The notes under the pieces were generated by a model. It was given only the letters and a program-made list of their open reading frames with translations, made no database searches and had not been told where the DNA came from. 64,000 nucleotides of DNA from an uncultured Erythrobacter sp. (GTDB taxonomy: Bacteria > Pseudomonadota > Alphaproteobacteria > Sphingomonadales > Sphingomonadaceae): assembly GCA_947503275.1 (NCBI GenBank), contig CANNCZ010000002.1, positions 950,733-1,014,732 on the forward strand. Reading direction: 5' to 3'. This document shows, piece after piece, positions 1 to 8,816 of this stretch (position 1 is the stretch's first letter; every line of letters starts with the position of its first letter). Position numbers and translations under genes: made by a program.

Positions 1-1
1 C

Positions 2-295
2 AAGACACAGGATGCGGTCGATACAGCCGACGAGGTCGCGGCCAAAGGCGAAGAAGAAGTGCGTAAGCAGCCGCGCAAAACGAAATCCATGTGGGAAAAA
101 GCGATCAGTCGCGGGACCAAGGTCGCCGCAGGCGGCATGGCGGGGGCCGCGGCCTCTGCGGTGCTGGGTCGCAAAAGTCGCGCGAACCCGGTGGCATCGG
201 GAATCAAGTCCGCCGCCGGTTCCATCGCGACCGATCTGGCGGGGCCCATTGCAGGGCGGTTTGTGCGCAACCTAATTGGCGGATTGATGCGGTAA
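2..295 (+). CDS. C-terminal fragment, probable HerA-like ATPase (DUF853)
   Basis: The frame is open from the left edge and ends at TAA 293-295, so only the last 97 or so residues are visible. The tail is basic and Gly/Ala/Arg-rich, with segments such as MWEKAISRG, a stretch of small residues, and an ending like RFVRNLIGGLMR. That ending resembles the C-termini of DUF853 (YjgR-like, HerA-type ATPase) proteins, whose ATPase core would lie upstream of the window. The next gene starts at the base after the stop, so the two are probably cotranscribed. The family call rests only on tail character and is moderate to weak. Confidence 0.45.
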   Translation, partial: KTQDAVDTADEVAAKGEEEVRKQPRKTKSMWEKAISRGTKVAAGGMAGAAASAVLGRKSRANPVASGIKSAAGSIATDLAGPIAGRFVRNLIGGLMR

Positions 296-1504
296 ATGCG
301 CGCGGCAATAATCCTGATCGTGGTTTTGATGGCGCCCTTGTCGGCGTGCGGAGCCTCTGAACCTGCTCCTTCTGAGGGAGATATCGCCCCAGCGGTTGTT
401 GTGGTCGGATTTGACCGCGATGATACAGTGCCGCTGATCGCCGAAGGTTTGGCCGACCGGTCGACTGGCCGCATGGTGGAAGCCAATGACCCAGTCCGCG
501 TGGCCAGCATCTCCAAATTGGTGATGGCATTGGCGGCCTTGCGCCTCGTGGACGAAGGCGTGGTTGACCTCGACACGGATGTCTCCACCTATCTTGGCTG
601 GTCGGTTCGCGCGCCCGGATTTCCCGATACTGCTGTCACACTGCGGCAATTGCTGTCGCACAGGTCGGGTCTGCGCGACTATCAAGGCTACACTATTCCA
701 TTGGGCGATAGCCTCAAAGACAAATTGAACGACCCGGAGTCCTGGTACGCCGAAGCGCCGCCGGGAAAGGCTCCGTTCGCCTATGCCAACCTTGGATCGC
801 CTTTGGTCGCCAGCGTGCTCGAGGCGGCGAGCGGAGAACGATTTGACCGGCTGGTCGAGCGAACGGTTTTCGATCCGCTTGGCATCACTGGCTGTTTCAA
901 TTGGATCGGATGTTCCCCTGAAACCGTCGCCCGCGCGGTGGTGCTCTACCGCGATACAGGCGAGGTTGCGCGCGATGATCCGGGCAACCTTCCGCCCAAT
1001 TGCTCAATCCCGGTGGCCGAGGGCACCGAATGCGATTTTACGAATTATGTGCCGGGAACCAATGCCTCAATCTTCAGTCCACAAGGAGGGCTTCGGATCG
1101 GGATGATCGACCTTGCCCGTCTTGGACAGGCATTGGCCAGTGATGGCGAAGGCGTGCTTCAACCGGGCACTTTGAAAACCTTAATGCAATCCGCAGAGAC
1201 AATGATTGAAGGTCAGAGTTTCTTTTGCGGTTATGGTCTTGGGGTGCAAATGATCGAAGGGTCTGGAAGCGACTGCGTGGACGGGCTGTTCTACGATGGC
1301 CGCGCACGTTGGGGGCACCCCGGGGAAGCCTATGGATTGCGCTCCGGCCTGTGGTTCGACCCGGTAACAGGTGAGGGATTTGCCTATTTTATCACCGCTG
1401 TGCCGCCCCGAGCGGGCGCCGAAGATGAGGGCGGCTTTGACCAACGAGAGATCGCATTGATGGCGCGGGCGACAGAGTTGTTCGCCGACGCAGCGGCACA
1501 GTAA
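296..1504 (+). CDS. Serine hydrolase lipoprotein, beta-lactamase / PBP class C family
   Basis: This 402-residue protein has a lipoprotein signal with a lipobox LSAC at 15-18, so it is probably anchored in a membrane facing the periplasm. The class C beta-lactamase/D-Ala-D-Ala peptidase motifs are in order: S71-I-S-K74 (nucleophile motif SxxK), Y163-A-N165 (YxN) and H341-P-G343 in a GHPG context near the C-terminus (KTG-box equivalent). Such proteins are usually peptidases or esterases rather than true beta-lactamases, and the substrate cannot be read from sequence. The ATG directly follows the stop of the preceding gene, which suggests coupled translation. Several extra cysteines (for example in the CFNWIGC segment) could form a periplasmic disulfide. 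Confidence 0.85.
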   Translation: MRAAIILIVVLMAPLSACGASEPAPSEGDIAPAVVVVGFDRDDTVPLIAEGLADRSTGRMVEANDPVRVASISKLVMALAALRLVDEGVVDLDTDVSTYLGWSVRAPGFPDTAVTLRQLLSHRSGLRDYQGYTIPLGDSLKDKLNDPESWYAEAPPGKAPFAYANLGSPLVASVLEAASGERFDRLVERTVFDPLGITGCFNWIGCSPETVARAVVLYRDTGEVARDDPGNLPPNCSIPVAEGTECDFTNYVPGTNASIFSPQGGLRIGMIDLARLGQALASDGEGVLQPGTLKTLMQSAETMIEGQSFFCGYGLGVQMIEGSGSDCVDGLFYDGRARWGHPGEAYGLRSGLWFDPVTGEGFAYFITAVPPRAGAEDEGGFDQREIALMARATELFADAAAQ

Positions 1505-1542
1505 GCGCGATCCGGCGCGAACTAAGCTGTGATTGCGGTGTT

Positions 1543-2637
1543 CTAGGCCGCGTCAACGCGCAGCTTATGACCCTCAAATATCAGACGTGCACCGTGCTCA
1601 AAATCCAACAGCGCTTCGCCACCGCATTCGCGCAGCAATGCTTCACAAGCGGCGCGATCATCGCCTCTCAGTGAAGCGAGAAAATCGAGCGGTCGCTGGA
1701 GCATCCATTGGCTGAACGACACGGCCATCCGTTCGCTCGCTACACCTTCAATCTCAAACGGTGCCATGCCCAATGCGCGGGGCAATTCCGCATCACTGCC
1801 CGCATTTGCCGCTGCCCATTCGCGTAGCATTCCCGCGACTTTCGCCAGATGCGGAACTTGCTCGGACATCATGCGTGCCAAGACAGGAAGCAGCGTTTTG
1901 GGCACTTCATCATCGGCTAAAAACTCTCCTGAGCGCGGTTCCAAATCGATCATCCGCTCCACCCACTTTGCGACATTGGGAGCGAGACGACGCATGATCT
2001 CACCGCTCGCCGGATCGCGGTAATTGTGCGCATAGAGCGGTCCGATCAGGCCGAAATCACCGATGCTAGGGCGGGTGCCGAACAGGAATGGGTGCGCGGC
2101 AAAATGGGTGTTGAGATCGGCCAGCAACGCCTCATAGCTCGCTTCAACCGCAGGGATCGTCGTATCGTTGATGCCCAACATCGGCACAAACCCTTTGAAG
2201 GTTGCACCGCGCTGTTTGCCGACTTCGTGCTGCTCTTCTGGGTTTCCGTCAGGCAAGGCAACTTTGCCGAACTCGCCATAAACCCAGTCCTCATTGTAAT
2301 TCCAACGGTAATGCATCGCCGGGATCACCAGCCACTCATCGCCAAACACCTCCAGCAAAAGTGCCGCAAAGCGTTGGCGCGGGGTCGTTGGATAGACGCT
2401 GGGGCTGGGGTCTTCAGCCTCGAAATGGTCGATGATCACGGTTGTATCTTGCAGGACTGTGCCATCAGCCAACTTGACCACCGGGATCACAGGGCGGCCG
2501 ACGGCGGGAATGATCTCAGCCTGATGCACCGCCGGCGTGGCCAAGACTTCGTTGTAGTCGGTGCCCTTCCAGTCGAGATAGCTGCGCGCTTTTCCCGAAT
2601 AGAGCGACAGAGGTGCGCCAAAGAGTGTTGCGGTCAT
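1543..2637 (-). CDS. Glutathione S-transferase family protein
   Basis: A 364-residue protein with an N-terminal thioredoxin-like GST domain (about residues 1-80; S14 in LYSGKARSY at the usual active-site position, cis-proline in RPVIPVV, then QDTTVI). An all-helical C-terminal GST domain follows, with a family-typical GTRPSIGDFGLIGPLY segment. It is longer than an ordinary GST (about 200-230 residues) because of an extra C-terminal region of about 90 residues. The start is set by AAGGAGA upstream of ATG 2635-2637; a longer open frame upstream has no support. It converges with the serine hydrolase gene and lies just upstream of the histidine kinase stop, with no obvious functional link. Substrate unknown. 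Confidence 0.85.
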   Translation of the reverse strand: MTATLFGAPLSLYSGKARSYLDWKGTDYNEVLATPAVHQAEIIPAVGRPVIPVVKLADGTVLQDTTVIIDHFEAEDPSPSVYPTTPRQRFAALLLEVFGDEWLVIPAMHYRWNYNEDWVYGEFGKVALPDGNPEEQHEVGKQRGATFKGFVPMLGINDTTIPAVEASYEALLADLNTHFAAHPFLFGTRPSIGDFGLIGPLYAHNYRDPASGEIMRRLAPNVAKWVERMIDLEPRSGEFLADDEVPKTLLPVLARMMSEQVPHLAKVAGMLREWAAANAGSDAELPRALGMAPFEIEGVASERMAVSFSQWMLQRPLDFLASLRGDDRAACEALLRECGGEALLDFEHGARLIFEGHKLRVDAA

Positions 2638-2671
2638 CAAGTGTCTCCTTGTTTGCGAGTGGCGCCGACTA

Positions 2672-4162
2672 TCACACCTGATCCATCGGCAACCGAATTT
2701 CGGCGCGCAGGCCTTTTGAACCACCCGCGCTAGCATCCCGATTGGCCAGCACCAGATTACCTCCATGAGCCTCCGCGATAGCGCGTGCGAGCGTAAGGCC
2801 AAGCCCAGCTCCACCGGTTGTGCGATTGCGCGATGCCTCACCGCGGGTGAATGGTTCCAGCATATCGGCGATCTGTTCCGGCGCGATGCCGGGGCCGCTA
2901 TCATCGACGCGCAAAACCGCCATGTCTCCGTCTGCGAAGATCGACAGCTCAGCCGTCTCGCCATAGCGCACCGCGTTCGATGTGAGGTTGCGCAAAGCGC
3001 GCTTGATCCATGTGACTTGAACCCGAGCAACCAATCGCGGAGGATCGATGATCGTCACCGGCTCGCCCAGATCCTCAAATTCCTCGGCAATTCCAATCAT
3101 CAGCGCGCCCAAATCCACGGCTTCGGCTGTGTCCGCGTCGCGCCCTACCCGCGCCAGCGACAGGATATCGTCCAGCGTCGCAGTGATATCTTCGATACTA
3201 TCCGCCATTTTGGCGCGTTGGTTTTCGTCTGGCACGCTCTCGATCCGTACGCGCAGAGCGGCGAGCGGGGTTTTGAGGTCATGGCCGATTGCTCCCAGCA
3301 TCACGTCCTTTTCATCGAGCAAAGCGGCAATCCGCGTCTCCATCGCATTGTGCGCCGCGATCAATCGCCGTGTGTCCGATGGGCCGCTTTCCTTTAGCAG
3401 AACCGCGCGTTCAGGTTGGCGCGAAAAGGTGCCCACCCTGTCGGTGAGAAGCGCTAGTGGCCGGGTGATCCGACGCAGGACCAGAAACAGGATGATCATT
3501 AGAAATCCGAACGTCACCAATGTCTGGAACACCAGCACACCAATCGCTGAACGGGGCGGTTGTGGCTCTAAGACGCGAGCAGTTTCCCACGGGTCGCCTT
3601 GCTCGCGTTGGATCGTTGCGATCAGCAGTCGGCGGCTCTTCCACCCATCACGATTGCGAAACCGCGGACGTGTCTCGGCAAATTCGATCAGCAATGGATC
3701 ATCGCCGGCGCGCTGTATGTCGACCGCGATGATATGTGGGTCAACGCCCTCCCGGATCAGCACGTCTCGAAGGCGTGCTTCCCGATCTGTCTCACTGCTT
3801 CCCAACGGAGCGGTGATGGGCGCCTGCTGCGTTACGGTGTAGCGCAGCACAGGCGGAAGACCTCTGAACGTCCTGCCAGCCAAGGGATCGGACAATTCGC
3901 CCTGGCGCAATCTTTCGCGTGGCCTTTCGCGAGAGCGCTGGTCCTCGAGAAACGCGGCGCCGCGGGCACCGTTTGCGCGTCGCTCGGCGCGTTCAGCGCC
4001 GCCGATAATCTGAAACGCGGCGGCAGCAAGGATCACTTCCTCGCGACGGTCCTGAGTTGCGCGGTAGAGCATTACGGCAGAGACGAATTGTGCCACCAAC
4101 AATGCCAAGGCGACGCTGGCCATGACCTGACCGAGCAGGCTGGAGGGCAGAAATCGCCTCAC
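2672..4162 (-). CDS. Two-component sensor histidine kinase (HAMP, HisKA, HATPase)
   Basis: A 496-residue inner-membrane kinase. Transmembrane segment 1 spans about residues 12-33 and segment 2 about 207-229, enclosing a periplasmic sensor region of about 170 residues with no recognised domain. A HAMP linker follows, then the phosphoacceptor H294 in GAIGHDLKTPL. The ATP-binding domain carries an N-box (NLTSNAVRYG), a G1 box (DSGPGIAP) and a G2 box (GGAGLGLTLA). Its start overlaps the stop of the response-regulator gene by 4 bp (ATGA), so the two form a coupled pair. The EF-hand protein gene lies upstream on the same strand, so the signal may be calcium or envelope related; that part is inference. 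Confidence 0.93.
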   Translation of the reverse strand: MRRFLPSSLLGQVMASVALALLVAQFVSAVMLYRATQDRREEVILAAAAFQIIGGAERAERRANGARGAAFLEDQRSRERPRERLRQGELSDPLAGRTFRGLPPVLRYTVTQQAPITAPLGSSETDREARLRDVLIREGVDPHIIAVDIQRAGDDPLLIEFAETRPRFRNRDGWKSRRLLIATIQREQGDPWETARVLEPQPPRSAIGVLVFQTLVTFGFLMIILFLVLRRITRPLALLTDRVGTFSRQPERAVLLKESGPSDTRRLIAAHNAMETRIAALLDEKDVMLGAIGHDLKTPLAALRVRIESVPDENQRAKMADSIEDITATLDDILSLARVGRDADTAEAVDLGALMIGIAEEFEDLGEPVTIIDPPRLVARVQVTWIKRALRNLTSNAVRYGETAELSIFADGDMAVLRVDDSGPGIAPEQIADMLEPFTRGEASRNRTTGGAGLGLTLARAIAEAHGGNLVLANRDASAGGSKGLRAEIRLPMDQV

Positions 4163-4905
4163 GCGGCCTCTGGTCCGTGCGCGATGCGTTTGACCGATGC
4201 GGCAAAGCGATACCCGCCCCCGCGAACCGTCAAAATCAGTTGCGGATCGCCCGGCTCAGCCTCAATCTTTCGGCGCAAGCGGCTGACTTGATTGTCGACC
4301 GCGCGGTCAAACAGATGCGCCGTGCGACCTTGCACAAGGTCGAGCAATAAATCGCGGTCCATCACCTTTCGCGGATTGTCGAGGAAGGCGCGTAGTAGGC
4401 GAAACTCGGCGGTGGAGATGGGAACTGTCACGCCGTCTTTGTCGATCAGCTTGCGTTTCAAGGGGTCGAGCACCCACCCTTCGAACCCGTAGTGCCAGTC
4501 CTCGGCCTCGATATGCGGAGTGACCCCGCGCCCAACCCGGCGCAGGACAGTGCGGATACGGGCGACCAGTTCGCGCGGTTCAAAGGGTTTGACGATGTAA
4601 TCATCCGCGCCCAGCTCCAGACCGACAATCCGGTCGGTTGGCTCGCTGCGGGCGGTGAGAAAGATGACGGGGAGCTGCCGTGTTTCGACCAGATGGCGGC
4701 ACAGCGACAACCCATCTTCGCCCGGCATCATGATATCGAGCAAGACGATATCCGGAGTGCTCTCAGTGAGCGTGGATCGTGCCGCTGCAGCGCTCGACGC
4801 TTGGTTCACGGCGAAGCCTTGGCCGACTAGATATTCGGCCAATGGCTCACGTAGGGTCGGTTCGTCATCGACCAAGAGAATTTGAGTGGGAGCTGGAATA
4901 TCCAT
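4159..4905 (-). CDS. OmpR/PhoB-type response regulator
   Basis: A 248-residue response regulator. The receiver domain has the acidic pair D13-D14, the phosphoacceptor D57 in VLLDIMMPGEDG, the conserved Thr in FLTARSE and the Lys in DDYIVKPFEPREL. A C-terminal winged-helix DNA-binding domain follows, with AEFRLLRAFLDNPRKVMDRD, a recognition helix near DRAVDNQVSRLRRKIE, and the wing TVRGGGYRF. It overlaps the cognate kinase gene by 4 bp and is transcribed first. Two near-identical palindromes spaced 31 bp apart lie immediately upstream (4926-4971) and are candidate autoregulatory sites. No specific regulon can be assigned. Confidence 0.94.
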   Translation of the reverse strand: MDIPAPTQILLVDDEPTLREPLAEYLVGQGFAVNQASSAAAARSTLTESTPDIVLLDIMMPGEDGLSLCRHLVETRQLPVIFLTARSEPTDRIVGLELGADDYIVKPFEPRELVARIRTVLRRVGRGVTPHIEAEDWHYGFEGWVLDPLKRKLIDKDGVTVPISTAEFRLLRAFLDNPRKVMDRDLLLDLVQGRTAHLFDRAVDNQVSRLRRKIEAEPGDPQLILTVRGGGYRFAASVKRIAHGPEAA

Positions 4906-4925
4906 GGTGTGATCTGTTCATGAAA

Positions 4926-4971
4926 GGTGCCGGCCCGGCACGCAACCCAAATGGGCGGTGCCGAACCGGCA
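4926..4971 (-). promoter_or_regulatory. Tandem inverted repeats upstream of the response regulator
   Basis: There are two copies of a GGTGCCG-N2/3-CGGCA palindrome. Copy 1 (4926-4941) contains the perfect GTGCCGG-C-CCGGCAC. Copy 2 (4957-4971) reads GGTGCCGAACCGGCA. The copies start 31 bp apart, about three helical turns, and lie 20-65 bp upstream of the response-regulator ATG. This geometry fits a dimeric regulator site, but copy 1 could also form a hairpin ending the EF-hand transcript. The assignment is inference. Confidence 0.5.
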
Positions 4972-5028
4972 AGTTTACGCTAGCTTCGCGCGCGGGGGGA
5001 AATGTTGCGCCAAGCTGCGCTGGAGAGT

Positions 5029-5766
5029 TCAGTTCGTGTTGCTGCGCTCTGCGCCGCGATTGCTGCCCCGTTGACTGCGGCGCTCTTGACGCTCTGCGCG
5101 TCGAGCATCGCGAGCCGCTTCGCGTTCTTCGGCTGAGATTGTGCCTGAGCCGTCTGCATCGACGCGGGCAAAGCGTGCTTCGATAGCGGCGTCGAATTCA
5201 GCCTTGGTCACGATCTGATCCTGATTGGTATCCGCTTGACGCAGCATGCGCTGACCGCGTTGTCCGCCGCGTCGGCCCGCTGCTCGGTTGCCACGACGAC
5301 CTTCGCGGGCCTCGCTGCCCCCGCGGCGCTCTTGGCGAGCCTCACGTGCGGCCATCATTTCCGCTTCAGACAATCCGCCGCTGCCATCGGTATCGGCGCG
5401 CTCAAACATTTGAGCCTGACGTTGCGCGCGGTGTTGTGCGCGTTCGGCTTGCCGGGCTTCACGTGCGGCGGTCATTTCCGATGGCGTAACCTCACCATCG
5501 CCGTTCGTGTCGGTCTCAGCAAAGCGTTGAGCGCGGCGCGCAGAGCGGTCATCGGTTGTCAGTTGGCCGTCGGCATTCGCGTCCATTTTGGTGAAGCGTT
5601 CTTCGGCCTTAGTTTTGGCTTCGGCCAGTGAGACCACGCCATCGCCATTGGTATCTGCGGCGCCAAAGCCGTGTCCACCGCCGTGGTGATTGGCTACCGC
5701 AATACCTGCGCCGCCGAGCATGAGCGCCGCAGCCGCGGCTGAGAGAGTGAGAGTAAGCTTACGCAT
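5029..5766 (-). CDS. Secreted multi-EF-hand calcium-binding protein
   Basis: A 245-residue protein with a signal peptide (about 1-25, cleavage after AVA) and six EF-hand loops at 38-49, 62-73, 86-97, 125-136, 179-190 and 203-214. Most loops have canonical ligands (DxNxDG...E). Loop 2 ends in Asp and loop 5 has Gln at the Gly position. An Arg/Gly-rich linker (about 142-172) separates loops 4 and 5. The ATG at 5764-5766 is preceded by AAGGA at good spacing; the longer open frame lacks support. It should bind several calcium ions in the periplasm. It lies 123 bp upstream of a two-component pair on the same strand, an arrangement reminiscent of calcium-responsive systems; the functional link is inference. 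Confidence 0.88.
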   Translation of the reverse strand: MRKLTLTLSAAAAALMLGGAGIAVANHHGGGHGFGAADTNGDGVVSLAEAKTKAEERFTKMDANADGQLTTDDRSARRAQRFAETDTNGDGEVTPSEMTAAREARQAERAQHRAQRQAQMFERADTDGSGGLSEAEMMAAREARQERRGGSEAREGRRGNRAAGRRGGQRGQRMLRQADTNQDQIVTKAEFDAAIEARFARVDADGSGTISAEEREAARDARRAERQERRSQRGSNRGAERSNTN

Positions 5767-5827
5767 TGCATGTTCCTTCAAAAAGTCGTGTTTCAAAGAG
5801 CTGCGGCAAGGCGCCGTGCGGTAACAG

Positions 5828-5857
5828 GATCGGGTCAATTGGGGGGCGAACCCGATC
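5828..5857. repeat. Inverted repeat upstream of the EF-hand gene
   Basis: GATCGGGT (5828-5835) and ACCCGATC (5850-5857) form a perfect 8-bp inverted repeat with a 14-nt G-rich spacer. It lies 60-90 bp upstream of the EF-hand ATG, in the position expected for an operator or a leader hairpin. There is no T-tract, so a Rho-independent terminator is unlikely. Confidence 0.4.
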
Positions 5858-5963
5858 TGTATTCAAAACCGCATCGTCAGGGGAGGGTGTCAGATGGCAA
5901 CCTCACCGCAACTCACAATGACCTTTCTAGAGCGCCAATGTCGCACGATGATCCCGGAAACCT

Positions 5964-5976
5964 GCGACATTGTCGC
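5964..5976. repeat. Short perfect palindrome GCGACA-T-TGTCGC
   Basis: A 13-bp palindrome in the 268-bp space between the cupin stop and the EF-hand promoter region. No gene start is close by, so it may be a distal operator, part of a terminator, or chance. The rest of this space holds no open frame that looks coding. Confidence 0.25.
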
Positions 5977-6034
5977 GGTTTGTATCAGCGCGGTCCGCAT
6001 GTTCATCGACGTGCAAGAAACCACCGGCAATGCA

Positions 6035-6430
6035 TCAACGCGGGCGCATTTCTGTACCCTCTCCTGCGGTAATGAAGATCGCGGTTGCGCTCTCTTCAAC
6101 ATCGGCGATGTGCCACACGCCCGGTGGGTTGATGGCGTATTCGCCTGCCTCGATTGGCACCGTTTGACGCGATCCATCGGGAAATTCCTGTGTCAGCACC
6201 ATCGCACCATGAGTGCAGATCACGACTTCGGAACCTTTCGGATGCATCTCCCAGGTGTCCCATCCATCGGTAAATGTGTGCTGTGAGACCAACCGGCCCT
6301 CTGGCCCGTCTGACCCATGGCGCGCGCCATAATCTGCGTACCATTCGACCCCAGAAAATGGCGGCTGGGGAACCGAGGTGGCTCCCCGGCCGAGATGGAT
6401 GAATGCGTCGCTGAGCTTGTGCGCGCTCAT
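6035..6430 (-). CDS. Cupin-domain protein
   Basis: A 131-residue single-domain protein with cupin features. A first motif region around WEMHPKGSEVVICTHG is followed by an inter-motif strand (MVLTQEF) and a second motif EAGEYAINPPGVWHIAD. One His of each motif is visible, but the classical HxH of motif 1 is not, so metal binding is uncertain. The start overlaps the stop of the VOC gene by 4 bp, which makes a two-gene operon. Small cupins of this type are often binding or isomerase proteins; the ligand is unknown. Confidence 0.75.
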   Translation of the reverse strand: MSAHKLSDAFIHLGRGATSVPQPPFSGVEWYADYGARHGSDGPEGRLVSQHTFTDGWDTWEMHPKGSEVVICTHGAMVLTQEFPDGSRQTVPIEAGEYAINPPGVWHIADVEESATAIFITAGEGTEMRPR

Positions 6431-6816
6431 GATTTTGGCGGTGTCATGCAGAACACGTTCAATTTGTTGCCATCGGGATCGCGAAAATACCCTGCGTAGA
6501 ACCCATCATCGCCGCGCGGTCCCGGAGGGCCTTCGTCACTGCCGCCTTGCGCAATGGCCGTGTCATAGACCGCCTGAACTTTATCGGGGTCATCCACTTG
6601 CAGGGCAACCATCGTGCCGTTGCCCACGCTGGCAGGTTTTTCGTCAAACGGCTTGGTCGCAGCTATCCCGGGAGCGCCGCCCATCGCGCCCCATGCGATG
6701 AAGGTGTCAAAATCCATCATCCGCCCGACACCAAAGTGGGCCGCAATCGCATCATAAAACTCTGCCGCACGCGGCAGGTCATTCGTGCCCAAAGTTACAT
6801 AGCCGATCATGTTCAT
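6427..6816 (-). CDS. VOC (glyoxalase/bleomycin-resistance) superfamily protein
   Basis: A 129-residue protein starting MNMIGYVTLGTNDLPRAAEF, a typical first betaalphabeta module of the vicinal oxygen chelate fold. The C-terminal half, DGFYAGYFRDPDGNKLNVF, is the usual second-module signature with the metal-ligand region RDPDGN. An AGGGAGAG-like ribosome binding site precedes the ATG. It is translationally coupled to the cupin gene downstream. Members may be lyases, dioxygenases or ligand-binding proteins; the substrate cannot be inferred. Confidence 0.85.
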   Translation of the reverse strand: MNMIGYVTLGTNDLPRAAEFYDAIAAHFGVGRMMDFDTFIAWGAMGGAPGIAATKPFDEKPASVGNGTMVALQVDDPDKVQAVYDTAIAQGGSDEGPPGPRGDDGFYAGYFRDPDGNKLNVFCMTPPKS

Positions 6817-6881
6817 CTCTCCCTTTTTGCGACTCGCAATAAAGGAACATTACTAGAACATCGGTTCTGGTGCAAACGCCT

Positions 6882-8696
6882 CTAGAGCGGCAAGGTCTCC
6901 CGCTGAACCCATGCGCGGTCTTCGCCTTCAAGTTGCGGCACAAGCAGCGCGCGCACTTTTTCATGATAGGCATCAAGCCAAGCAATCTCCGCTTCGGTGA
7001 GCAGATCGCGCGTGATCAGACGGCGATCAATCGGCACAAAGGTGAGCGGTTCAAAACCGAGATAGCGCCCCTCTGCCCCTTCAATCTCCTTCGCCACGGT
7101 CAAAACGAGGTTCTCAATCCGAATGCCGAATGCGTCCGCTTTATAATAGCCGGGCTCGTTCGAGCAGATCATGCCTGCCAGCAATTCCTGCCCAGTGCCC
7201 GCTTGCCCGCCGCTGGGTTTGGCGATGCGTTGCGGGCCTTCGTGTACGCCAAGGAAGCTGCCGACGCCGTGGCCGGTGCCGTGGGCATAATCCACGCCAG
7301 CCTCCCAAAGATATTGCCGCGCTAAAGCATCAATTTGGCCGCCATTGGTCCCTTGGGGAAAGACCGCTTGGTCGATCTGGATGTGACCTTTCAGAACACG
7401 GGTGAAGCGATCCTTCATTTCTGCCGTTGGCTCTGATCCCTCCGGCGTGTCGATCCAGACTGTGCGGGTGATGTCGGTCGTGCCCGCAGGGTATTGCCCG
7501 CCGGAATCGACCAAATAGATTGATCCGGGTGGGATGGTGATATTGCTGTCCTCATCCACTTTGTAGTGGGGCAAAGCGGCGTGCCCAGCGGCAGCGGAGA
7601 TCGTATCGAATGACGTATCGCGCAGATCGCCATGTTCGCGGCGGAACCCTTCGAGTTTTGCAGCAGCGGCCAATTCGTCAATGCCGCCCGCTGGCGCGGT
7701 CACTTCGAGCCAGTGTAGGAATCGGCTGACTGCCGCGCCATCTCGCGCTTGTGCATCGCGATGCCCCTGAACCTCGGCTTCGTTCTTCACCGCTTTGGCA
7801 AGGATCGTCGGGTCCTGGCGGAATGTGAACTTTGCACCGCCTGCACGCAGCGCCTGAGCAATGCCAACTACGCCGAAATCGGGATCGACGCTGACCTTCT
7901 TGCCTGACATCTCGCCAAGCGCGCCGACAAATTCATCGCGCGGGCGCACGGTGACCGCATTGCCGAGGTGCTGGGTGACCTCTGGCGTGATTTTCTCAGG
8001 TGCGATGAACAGCTCAGCATGGCCATCGGCATGGGCAATCACATAAGACAAGGCGACGGGCGTATGCGCCACATCTGACCCGCGAATATTGAGCAGCCAC
8101 GCAATCGAATCGAGCGCGGGCATGACCACCGCGTCCAGCCCCTCATCGCATAGCCAATCGGCGACATCGGCGCGCTTTTCCGCTGACGAACGCCCGGCGA
8201 GCTCTTCTGTATGAACGATGGCCTGAGCATCGGAGGGCGCGGGCTGATCCGCCCACACCGCATCAATCGGATTACTGTCGGCTGGCACCATTGTAATCCC
8301 AGCGGGCTCCATTGCTTTCTCAAGCGCCTCAACCCAATTCCAAGTGTGCAGCCACGGATCGTAAGCGATGCGTGCGCCGCTCTCACTGACATCCTTGATC
8401 CAATCGCCTAGACTGTCGCCTGGGATGCTGCGATATTCGAACAGCTTCTCATCCACCTGATCGCGCACTTGCACGGTGTATCGCCCGTCCACAAAGATCG
8501 CCGCATGGGTCAAAGTGACCGCTGCAAATCCCGCCGACCCGCCAAAACCGGTCAGCCAGCTGAGTCGCTCAGCATATTCGCCGACATATTCGCTCATATG
8601 CTCATCCGAAATCGGAATGACGAAACCTGTCAGATCGCGGCGTTTCAGCTCTTCACGGAGAGCTTTCAAACGGGCTTCATGGGTCTGCATCAGCAT
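6882..8696 (-). CDS. Xaa-Pro aminopeptidase, M24B family
   Basis: A 604-residue, three-domain protein of the long (XPNPEP1-like) type. There are two creatinase-like N-terminal domains, and a pita-bread catalytic domain starts at about residue 300. The metal ligands are recognisable in order: two Asp in YLVDSGGQYPAGTTDITR, His in the TGHGVGSFLGVHEGPQ region, Glu in NEPGYYK and Glu in GIRIENLV. It removes N-terminal residues preceding proline from peptides, using a dinuclear Mn centre. I start at ATG 8694-8696 (MLMQTHEARL); the open frame continues upstream but would run into the divergent peptidase promoter. The divergently transcribed neighbour is also a proline-directed peptidase, which suggests joint use of proline-rich peptides. 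Confidence 0.92.
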   Translation of the reverse strand: MLMQTHEARLKALREELKRRDLTGFVIPISDEHMSEYVGEYAERLSWLTGFGGSAGFAAVTLTHAAIFVDGRYTVQVRDQVDEKLFEYRSIPGDSLGDWIKDVSESGARIAYDPWLHTWNWVEALEKAMEPAGITMVPADSNPIDAVWADQPAPSDAQAIVHTEELAGRSSAEKRADVADWLCDEGLDAVVMPALDSIAWLLNIRGSDVAHTPVALSYVIAHADGHAELFIAPEKITPEVTQHLGNAVTVRPRDEFVGALGEMSGKKVSVDPDFGVVGIAQALRAGGAKFTFRQDPTILAKAVKNEAEVQGHRDAQARDGAAVSRFLHWLEVTAPAGGIDELAAAAKLEGFRREHGDLRDTSFDTISAAAGHAALPHYKVDEDSNITIPPGSIYLVDSGGQYPAGTTDITRTVWIDTPEGSEPTAEMKDRFTRVLKGHIQIDQAVFPQGTNGGQIDALARQYLWEAGVDYAHGTGHGVGSFLGVHEGPQRIAKPSGGQAGTGQELLAGMICSNEPGYYKADAFGIRIENLVLTVAKEIEGAEGRYLGFEPLTFVPIDRRLITRDLLTEAEIAWLDAYHEKVRALLVPQLEGEDRAWVQRETLPL

Positions 8697-8816
8697 GGCG
8701 GTTTGTCCCGGCTTGCGCACGGCCCTTGCCGCGCGAGGATTGGAGGTTAGAACACCATACATAGGCCGCTTAGCGGTCGCTTTCCACCCGCGCATTTTCG
8801 CAAAGGAAACCCCGAC

